DNA from: an uncultured Oscillospiraceae bacterium | GTDB taxonomy: Bacteria; Bacillota; Clostridia; Oscillospirales; Oscillospiraceae | NCBI GenBank assembly: GCA_910578735.1 | Contig: CAJTSQ010000013.1 | Span: 1-63,724 of the forward strand | Reading direction: 5' to 3' | Length of the DNA stretch: 63,724 nucleotides | In this document: positions 9,985-15,968 of the stretch, piece after piece | How positions within the stretch are numbered: the stretch's first letter is position 1 | Layout: each line of letters starts with the position of its first letter | The notes under the pieces: model-generated | What the model was told of the DNA's origin: nothing | What the model saw: only the letters and a program-made list of their open reading frames with translations | The model's database searches: none | Made by a program: the position numbers and the translations under genes

Positions 9985-10575
9985 CTAATTCGCAACTTGA
10001 ACCATGGCGAAGCGGATCACCTTCTCGCCCAGCATAAAGCCCGCCTGGAAGACCTGAGCTACCACGTTCTCGCCCAGATTTTCGTCCTCGATATGCATCA
10101 CGGCGTTGTGCAGATTGGGGTCGAAGGGCTTTCCCTGGGCCTCGATCTCGGTGACGCCCAGCTTGGCGAAGACCTCCTTCAGCTGGCTCATGGTCATCTC
10201 CACACCCTTCTTATAGGCCTCGTCGGCGGTCTCCTGCTTCAGGGCCCGCTCCAGATTGTCGTAGACGGGGAGAAATGCCTGTACGGTGTCTGCCTTGGCG
10301 TCGGTCCAGAGATTTTCCTTCTCCTTGGCGGTGCGCTTGCGGTAGTTGTCGTACTCGGCGGCCAGGCGGAGGAACTGCTCCTTGGGAATCAGCTGCTCCT
10401 GAGTGGGGGCTTCGACCTCCTCGGGAGTGGCTTCCTCCGTCTCCTCGCCGGGGGTATCGGCCTGGGGCTCGGCTTCCGGCTCCACGGCCCCCGCTTCTCC
10501 GGCCTGCTCCTCCAGGACCTCCTCCGGGGCCACAGCGGTCTTCTGAACAGGGTTCTTTTCTTTCTTCTTACTCAC
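9985..10575 (-). CDS. grpE: Nucleotide exchange factor GrpE
   Basis: GrpE releases ADP from DnaK. The 196-residue product has an acidic, low-complexity N-terminus (about residues 1-65, rich in Glu and Pro), then the long coiled-coil helix region (YDNYRKRTAKEKENLWTDAK) and the C-terminal beta domain with GKPFDPNLHNAVMHIED and ENVVAQVFQAGFMLGEKVIR, the GrpE signature. The start is GTG, 8 bases after AAGGAG. It is the second gene of the hrcA operon and its function depends on dnaK downstream. Confidence 0.95.
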   Translation of the reverse strand: MSKKKEKNPVQKTAVAPEEVLEEQAGEAGAVEPEAEPQADTPGEETEEATPEEVEAPTQEQLIPKEQFLRLAAEYDNYRKRTAKEKENLWTDAKADTVQAFLPVYDNLERALKQETADEAYKKGVEMTMSQLKEVFAKLGVTEIEAQGKPFDPNLHNAVMHIEDENLGENVVAQVFQAGFMLGEKVIRFAMVQVAN

Positions 10576-10619
10576 GATTCATACTCCTTCACGGCTCATA
10601 ATAATGTTACGGAATCGAC

Positions 10620-10682
10620 GGCGGACGCATCATGATACGTCCCTACAGGCGGGACATCGCAGGGACGCTTCATGATACGTCC
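10620..10682. repeat. Copy of the GGACGCATCRTGATGCGTCC repeat family
   Basis: The segment contains GGCGGACGCATCATGATACG followed by TCCCTACA, then a second half (AGGGACGCTTCATGATACGTCC). Each half is a near-palindrome. It occupies the hrcA-grpE spacer, and related copies lie at 42398 and 50621. Confidence 0.7.
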
Positions 10683-10688
10683 GAAACT

Positions 10689-11756
10689 TCACTCCTCCGA
10701 ATCCTCCTCCGGGGCGGGCAGCTCCTTGCCGAACATGCGGGTCAGGCTGTCGGCGAAGTAGGACAGCCGGGCGGTGACCTTGGCGTAGTCCATCCGGGTG
10801 GGGCCCACCACCCCGATCACGCCCCGCATGTTGTCGCCAATGTCGTAGCTGGCCATCACCACGCTGGTGTCCTTCAGCGCGTCGTTTACGTTCTCCGGCC
10901 CAATGAGGATGTTCATATTCTTGCCGGTGTCCAGGGTGGCGGGCAGACGGGGCTCGTCGCTCTCCTCGCTGAGGTAGGCCATCAGGGGCTTGGCCTTGTC
11001 CAGGCTGCGGTATTCCGGGTGCTCCAGCAGGTGGGTGATGCCGGCGGTTCGGAATTTCTGTTCCCGCTGGCCCTCCAGCACCTCCATGGCGAACTCCACC
11101 ACCAGGGCGATGAGTTCAAAGGCCCCCGGCGCGGTGTGGGTCTCCATTTTGTCCAGATTCTCAGACATCTCCTCCCGGGGCAGGCCCACAAAGGAGGAGT
11201 TGAGCACGGCGGACAGCATTTGCAGCTGAGGGTCGGTCAGCTGGCCGGGGATGTGAATCAGCTTGTTCTTCACCACGCTGCTGTCGGTCATCACCACGGC
11301 GATGAAGGCGTTTTCCTCTACCATCAGCAGGTCGAAGCGCTTGACGGTAGCCCGCTCTTTGGCCGCGGCCATGGTAAACACGGGGTAGTCGCTGAGCTGG
11401 GAGAGTACCTTGCCCGCCCGGTCGATCACCCGGTCCAGCTCCTCCATTTTCAGGTTGAGCGCGTCGTTGATGCGCTGGGTCTCCTGAATGGTGAGCTGCT
11501 GGCGGTCCATCAGCTCGTTGACATAGAGCCGGTAGCCGGCGGCGGAGGGAATCCGCCCGGCGGAGGTATGGGGCTGCTCCAAATAGCCCTGCTCGGTGAG
11601 GTCGGCCATCTCGTTGCGGATGGTGGCGGTGGATACGTCCAGCCCGGCCAGCTGGGCCACGGCCTTGGAGCCCACCGGCTCGGCGGTGGCGATATAGGCC
11701 TCTACAATGGCCCGCAGGATGCGCTTTTTCCGGTCCGACAGTGCCACGGCACTCAC
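10689..11756 (-). CDS. hrcA: Heat-inducible transcription repressor HrcA
   Basis: HrcA binds the CIRCE operator and represses class I heat-shock genes. This product of 355 residues has the N-terminal winged helix (SDRKKRILRAIVEAYIATAE, then VSTATIRNEMADLTEQGYLE as recognition helix) and the GAF-like C-terminal region with NMRGVIGVVGPTRMDYAKV, typical of the family. The indicated GTG start is only a few bases from AAAGG; a second GTG three codons downstream has better spacing and gives a start closer to other HrcA proteins. It is the first gene of the operon and sits directly behind its own operator, so it autoregulates. Confidence 0.95.
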   Translation of the reverse strand: MSAVALSDRKKRILRAIVEAYIATAEPVGSKAVAQLAGLDVSTATIRNEMADLTEQGYLEQPHTSAGRIPSAAGYRLYVNELMDRQQLTIQETQRINDALNLKMEELDRVIDRAGKVLSQLSDYPVFTMAAAKERATVKRFDLLMVEENAFIAVVMTDSSVVKNKLIHIPGQLTDPQLQMLSAVLNSSFVGLPREEMSENLDKMETHTAPGAFELIALVVEFAMEVLEGQREQKFRTAGITHLLEHPEYRSLDKAKPLMAYLSEESDEPRLPATLDTGKNMNILIGPENVNDALKDTSVVMASYDIGDNMRGVIGVVGPTRMDYAKVTARLSYFADSLTRMFGKELPAPEEDSEE

Positions 11757-11776
11757 CGCCTTTCGTTCTTATCGGT

Positions 11777-11803
11777 TTAGCACTCATATTCCTCGAGTGC
11801 TAA
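11777..11803 (-). promoter_or_regulatory. CIRCE operator
   Basis: TTAGCACTC, 9 bases, GAGTGCTAA: a perfect match to the CIRCE consensus bound by HrcA. It lies just downstream of the -10 hexamer of the hrcA promoter, where bound HrcA would block initiation. Confidence 0.97.
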
Positions 11804-11807
11804 AGAT

Positions 11808-11836
11808 AATGTACCACTCCCCCTGGAAATTGTCAA
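11808..11836 (-). promoter_or_regulatory. Promoter of the hrcA-grpE-dnaK-dnaJ operon
   Basis: On the minus strand TTGACA, 17 bases, TACATT. The start of transcription would fall in or next to the CIRCE element. Confidence 0.85.
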
Positions 11837-11981
11837 TAGCCACTTTATGAATTTATTATAAACAAATCACCTCGGCCATTCCTTGCAGATTGGCCTCCCC
11901 TGTGCTAATTTTTCTCCCGCAGCCCGAAGAAACTGCACACCGCGCCGCCGGATGGTATAAAATTCCGCTGCTCTGTCCATA

Positions 11982-11998
11982 CTGTAAGAAACTTACAG
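11982..11998. promoter_or_regulatory. Short perfect palindrome upstream of spoIIR
   Basis: CTGTAAG-AAA-CTTACAG lies about 30 bases before the spoIIR start. It may be an operator or an mRNA hairpin; I know no regulator for it. I could not assign a convincing sigma-F promoter by eye. Confidence 0.35.
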
Positions 11999-12029
11999 CA
12001 CGGGCGGCATTGGCCCGGGGAGGATTATC

Positions 12030-12650
12030 ATGGATCGAAAATTAAAACGTTGGGAACTGGCACTGATGTTTGGGCTGCTGATAGCCGTGGCGGCGGGCAG
12101 CTGGCTGGGCCGGGAACAGGGGGAGCTGGCGGACAGCGTCATCCGCTTTCACGTCATCGCCAACTCGGACAGCCGGGAGGATCAGGCCCTGAAGCTGGCG
12201 GTGCGGGACCGGGTGCTGGCCCAGGCGGAGACCCTCTACCCGGAGAACGCCACCCTGGAGGAGGCCCGAACGGCGCTGGAGGGCCACCTGAATGCCCTGG
12301 CCGCCGCCGGCCGGGCGGTGGTGGAGGAACAGGGCTACGACTACCCGGTCTCCGCCCAGCTGACCGACTGCTGGTTTCCCACCAAGGAGTATGAGGGCTT
12401 TGCCCTCCCCGCCGGAAATTATACCGCGCTCCGGGTGACCATCGGCGAAGGAAAGGGACAGAACTGGTGGTGTGTAGCCTTCCCGCCCCTGTGCCTGGGG
12501 GCGGCCAGCGAGACGGTGGACCAGGCCCTGGAGGCCGGCCACTTTACACCGGACCAGGGCGCCCTGGTCACCGGGGACGGCGAGGGCTATGTCCTCAAAT
12601 TCAAGGCCATGGAGCTGCTGGGCGAGCTGCAGGGACTTCTATCATCTTAA
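12030..12650 (+). CDS. spoIIR: Stage II sporulation protein R
   Basis: SpoIIR is made in the forespore under sigma-F and triggers SpoIIGA-dependent activation of pro-sigma-E in the mother cell. The 206-residue product has an N-terminal membrane segment (about residues 12-28) and then the family hallmark VIRFHVIANSDSREDQALKL, followed by VRDRVL. The GGAGG start context is good. Known SpoIIR proteins are exported into the intermembrane space, consistent with the signal-anchor. It shows that the organism is, or recently was, spore-forming. Confidence 0.93.
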   Translation: MDRKLKRWELALMFGLLIAVAAGSWLGREQGELADSVIRFHVIANSDSREDQALKLAVRDRVLAQAETLYPENATLEEARTALEGHLNALAAAGRAVVEEQGYDYPVSAQLTDCWFPTKEYEGFALPAGNYTALRVTIGEGKGQNWWCVAFPPLCLGAASETVDQALEAGHFTPDQGALVTGDGEGYVLKFKAMELLGELQGLLSS

Positions 12651-12678
12651 CAACGGCCGGCCGGCGGCCTTCTCATAC

Positions 12679-12714
12679 CCCCCCTTTTCCACGCATACTC
12701 TGTGGAGAGGGGGG
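12679..12714 (+). promoter_or_regulatory. Hairpin covering the ribosome binding site of the next gene
   Basis: CCCCCCTTTTCCAC and GTGGAGAGGGGGG pair around an 8-base loop. The 3' strand is the purine-rich site (GAGAGGGGGG) that would serve the TTG start 8 bases later. The structure could be a weak terminator after spoIIR or could hold translation of the following gene closed. Confidence 0.45.
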
Positions 12715-12721
12715 ATTTGGT

Positions 12722-13402
12722 TTGGTCGGACAGCTGGTTTTCACACCTAAGGGGCGGGGGAAGGTGGTCTCCGGCAGACTGTATGGCCTGCGCGTCCTCC
12801 GGGCCCAGGCCAATCCGGAGGGCTTTTGGGGAGAGCGCCGCCTGAGCCGGGCGGGAAAAAATTTGCGCCTGGAGGGAATTTTGCGGGTGCTGGTCCCCCG
12901 GGACTTCGCCCGGTGGTCCCTGCTGGAGCGGTTTGGCCTGCGGCCGGTGGACCCCGAGCGGCTCATCCGGGCCCAGGCCGGACCGCTGGCTCTGGAGGCA
13001 CTGGAACGCCGGGGCCAGCCGCCCCACCGGGCCACGGTGGCCCTCCGGGGGCTCAGGGCCGGCCGGGATATGGCCCGGATCGCGGCGGAGCTGTGTCCCA
13101 AAGTGCGCAGCCTGGTCATCGATGCCCCCCAGGGCGGCGGGGAGCTGGCCCGGGCGCTGCGGCAGGAGTTTGGCATCCCCATCCTCCCGCCGGGGGAGGC
13201 GGGCCAGGTGGGGCTGTATTTTCAGGCGGGTCCCGCTCCGGAGGAGGAGACCGCGCTGACCCTCTGCGGTCCCCGGCCCCAGCTGGCCGGCCTGGCCCTG
13301 GCCGCACCGGAACTGCCAGAGGAGGACCGGGGGGATCTGCCCCTGCTGGCCGCCCTGTGGGAGGGGGGGCAGCTGCGGCGGGAGGACATAAAAATCACTT
13401 GA
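12722..13402 (+). CDS. Hypothetical protein, about 226 aa, unknown
   Basis: I do not recognise this protein. The frame is open far upstream through spoIIR, but coding character changes at VGQLVFTPKGRGKVVSGRLY, so I place the start at a TTG preceded by GAGAGGGGGG. The product is basic in the first half (RRLSRAGKNLRLEGILRVLV) and has a Rossmann-like stretch later (VRSLVIDAPQGGGELARALR) and a conserved-looking end (LPLLAALWEGGQLRREDIKI). No signal peptide or membrane segment is evident. It follows spoIIR by 71 bases, and the greA promoter begins inside its last codons. The start is uncertain. Confidence 0.6.
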   Translation: MVGQLVFTPKGRGKVVSGRLYGLRVLRAQANPEGFWGERRLSRAGKNLRLEGILRVLVPRDFARWSLLERFGLRPVDPERLIRAQAGPLALEALERRGQPPHRATVALRGLRAGRDMARIAAELCPKVRSLVIDAPQGGGELARALRQEFGIPILPPGEAGQVGLYFQAGPAPEEETALTLCGPRPQLAGLALAAPELPEEDRGDLPLLAALWEGGQLRREDIKIT

Positions 13403-13427
13403 CAGACAGCAGGAAAACACATATAAT
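13399..13427 (+). promoter_or_regulatory. Sigma-A promoter of greA
   Basis: TTGACA, 17 bases, TATAAT: a perfect consensus promoter. Its -35 hexamer overlaps the stop codon of the preceding gene. Confidence 0.9.
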
Positions 13428-13516
13428 GGCACAGAATGTAGCACTATGCCCATTTTATTGAGGTACTTGACGCCCGGACCGCACCGGGATCATTTTTTGA
13501 AAGGTGTGCAGATACT

Positions 13517-14173
13517 ATGGCGAAAGAATATAAACTGAGTCCCGAGCGGTTGATAGAGCTGCAGTGCGAGCAGTACTATCTCACCACGATCCGGGAAAAA
13601 GAGGTCGCGGAGCTGCTCAAGGAGGCCCGCTCCTTCGGCGACCTGTCGGAGAACAGCGAGTATGATGAGGCCAAGAACGAGCAGGGCCGGCTCCACTCCC
13701 GCATTGCCGAGCTGGACAACATCCTGTCCAACTATATTTTGAACAAAATCAGCCGCGAGCAGCTGGAGGAGATGAAGCAGACCCTGGCGGACCTCCAAGC
13801 TGAGGAGCCCCCCCGCACCTTCCCCAGCGAGTTTGTTGTAAGCTGGGACGGCATGGACGAGCACAATTTGCAGAGCCTGTCCAACTATTACCTCAGCTGC
13901 CTGGAAAAATTTTTGTCCAGCCATATCGACATTGAGGAGGACGACGGCGAATACATCCGCCTGGGCTCCACCGTCACCGTGCTGGACAAGGAGTTCGACG
14001 AGGAGCTGACCTATAAGATTGTGGGCTCGCAGGAGGCCGATCCCATGAACGGCGCCATTTCAGAGGACTCCCCCTTCGGCAAAGCCCTGCTGGGCAAAAA
14101 CGCCGGCGACAACGTGACGGTAGACGCCCCCGCCGGCCCGGTGGAGTACCAGATTCTAAAAGTCGAGAGATAA
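13517..14173 (+). CDS. greA: GreA-type transcription elongation factor with a central insertion
   Basis: Gre factors enter the RNA polymerase secondary channel and stimulate cleavage of backtracked RNA. Residues 1-77 form the coiled coil with the acidic tip motif GDLSENSEYDEAKNE (Asp42 and Glu45 are the key residues). Residues 147-218 form the FKBP-like domain (RLGSTVTVLD, YKIVGSQEADPMNGAISEDS, PFGKALLGKNAGD). The protein is 218 residues, about 60 more than a usual GreA, because residues 78-146 are an extra segment with a second amphipathic helix region. It is the first gene behind a strong promoter and lies 14 bases before lysS. Confidence 0.92.
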   Translation: MAKEYKLSPERLIELQCEQYYLTTIREKEVAELLKEARSFGDLSENSEYDEAKNEQGRLHSRIAELDNILSNYILNKISREQLEEMKQTLADLQAEEPPRTFPSEFVVSWDGMDEHNLQSLSNYYLSCLEKFLSSHIDIEEDDGEYIRLGSTVTVLDKEFDEELTYKIVGSQEADPMNGAISEDSPFGKALLGKNAGDNVTVDAPAGPVEYQILKVER

Positions 14174-14187
14174 AAGGAGTGGTCGAT

Positions 14188-15687
14188 ATGACCGATAAAA
14201 ACAAGCAGGCGCCGGAACAGGAGAACCTGTCCCAGCTGCTCCAGATCCGCCGGGACAAGCTCCGGGAGCTCCAGGAGGGCGGGAACGACCCCTTTCAGAT
14301 CACCCGCTACACGGCGGACAACGACTCCGCCAATATCAAGGACAACTTCGACGCCCTGGAGGGACAGGAGGTGTCCATCGCCGGGCGGCTCATGTCCAAG
14401 CGCGGGATGGGCAAGGTGTCCTTCTGCGATTTGCAGGACAAGTCGGGCCGCATCCAGCTCTACGCCCGGAAGGACGAGATGGACGAGGCGGAGTACAATC
14501 GCTTCAAAAAGTACGACATCGGCGATATCGTGGGGGTCCGCGGCGTCGTCTTCCGCACCCAGCGGGGGGAGATGTCGGTCCGGGTGGTAAATGTCACCCT
14601 TCTCAGCAAGTCCCTGCTGCCCCTTCCGGAAAAATTCCACGGGCTGACCAACACCGAGCTGCGCTACCGCCAGCGGTATGTAGACCTGATTGTCAATCCG
14701 GAGGTAAAGCGCAACTTTGTGATCCGCTCTCAGTTCATCAAGCACGTCCGGAATTTTATGGACGGCCGGGGCTTTATAGAGGTGGAGACCCCGGTGCTGA
14801 ACACCATCTCCGGCGGGGCCACCGCCCGGCCCTTTATCACCCACCACAACACCCTGGACATCGATATGTACATGCGCATCGCCACCGAGCTGCCCCTGAA
14901 GCGGCTCATCGTGGGGGGCATGGACCGGGTGTATGAGATTGGCCGCATCTTCCGCAACGAGGGCATGGACCCCAAGCACAACCCGGAGTTCACCACCATT
15001 GAGCTGTACCAGGCCTACGCCGACTTCAACGACATGATGGACCTGTTTGAGGCTCTGCTGTCCTCCGCAGCCCAGCAGATTTTGGGCACCTACCAGGTCC
15101 GGTGGCTGGGGGAGGATATCGACCTGACTCCCGGCTGGCCCCGCATGCCCATGCACGAGGCGGTGAAGAAGTACTGCGGCGTAGACTTCATGTCCATTTC
15201 CTCCGACGAGGAGGCCGTGGCCGCCGCCAAGGCCATCGGCGTGGAGCTGCCCGAGACGGCGGACAAGACCTGGGGCAACGCCCTGTATGAGTGCTTCGAC
15301 CAGAAGGTGGAGCAGCAGTTGATCCAGCCCACCTTTATCACCATGCACCCGGTGGACGTCTCCCCCCTGGCCAAGCGCTCTCCCGCCGACCCCAGGCTCA
15401 CCGAGCGCTTTGAGCTGTTTATCTGCCACAGCGAGATGGGCAACGCCTTCTCCGAGCTCAACGATCCCCTCGACCAGCGCCAGCGCTTTCAGAAGCAGGT
15501 GGAGCTGCGGGCCAAGGGGGACGACGAGGCCGGCATGATGGATGAAGATTTCCTCACCGCCCTGGAATACGGTATGCCCCCCACAGGCGGCCTGGGCATC
15601 GGCATCGACCGCTGTGTCATGCTCCTCACCGGCGCAGACTCCATCCGGGAAGTGATCCTGTTCCCCACGATGAAGCCCCAGGATTAA
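14188..15687 (+). CDS. lysS: Lysyl-tRNA synthetase, class II
   Basis: This enzyme charges tRNA-Lys in the cytoplasm. The 499-residue product has an N-terminal OB-fold anticodon-binding domain (about 55-165; VSIAGRLMSKRGMGKVSFCD) and the class II catalytic core with motif 2 (YEIGRIFRNEGMDPKHNPEF) and motif 3 (GLGIGIDRCVMLL, REVILFPTMKP). I use the ATG 9 bases after AAAGGAG; an in-frame GTG three codons earlier overlaps that RBS. It is transcribed with greA, a pairing seen in several Firmicutes, and ends in a terminator. Confidence 0.97.
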   Translation: MTDKNKQAPEQENLSQLLQIRRDKLRELQEGGNDPFQITRYTADNDSANIKDNFDALEGQEVSIAGRLMSKRGMGKVSFCDLQDKSGRIQLYARKDEMDEAEYNRFKKYDIGDIVGVRGVVFRTQRGEMSVRVVNVTLLSKSLLPLPEKFHGLTNTELRYRQRYVDLIVNPEVKRNFVIRSQFIKHVRNFMDGRGFIEVETPVLNTISGGATARPFITHHNTLDIDMYMRIATELPLKRLIVGGMDRVYEIGRIFRNEGMDPKHNPEFTTIELYQAYADFNDMMDLFEALLSSAAQQILGTYQVRWLGEDIDLTPGWPRMPMHEAVKKYCGVDFMSISSDEEAVAAAKAIGVELPETADKTWGNALYECFDQKVEQQLIQPTFITMHPVDVSPLAKRSPADPRLTERFELFICHSEMGNAFSELNDPLDQRQRFQKQVELRAKGDDEAGMMDEDFLTALEYGMPPTGGLGIGIDRCVMLLTGADSIREVILFPTMKPQD

Positions 15688-15707
15688 GAAACCATTGCAG
15701 CACAGAG

Positions 15708-15740
15708 GAGTGCCCGCCATACGGCGGGCACTCTTTTTTT
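15708..15740 (+). terminator. Intrinsic terminator of greA-lysS
   Basis: GAGTGCCCGCC-ATAC-GGCGGGCACTC followed by seven T. Confidence 0.95.
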
Positions 15741-15763
15741 AATTTGAGCCATTGTAAGCAGAG

Positions 15764-15792
15764 TTGAAAAGCAGGGGCCCATATTGTATAAT
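15764..15792 (+). promoter_or_regulatory. Promoter of the beta-galactosidase gene
   Basis: TTGAAA, 17 bases, TATAAT. It leaves a leader of about 170 bases before the start codon; the leader contains GATATC repeated 29 bases apart, but no riboswitch that I recognise. Confidence 0.75.
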
Positions 15793-15968
15793 GTCTGCGG
15801 AAATGTGTAACAAGAAATTTTCATGGCTGACATTATCACAGAGAGGATGACAGCAAATGACCCACGCCTGCAGTAGTCTGTATGTAGAATCTGCAACGGA
15901 TATCCTGTCATCACGGGCAGCGATATCTCCCTAAAAACCTTTGTCAGCAAAAAGGAGGAGAATTTTTG

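Noticed and set aside
15799..15968. Regulatory RNA in the long lacZ leader
   Set aside because: No stable multi-stem structure or terminator was found by eye; the GATATC pair alone is weak evidence.
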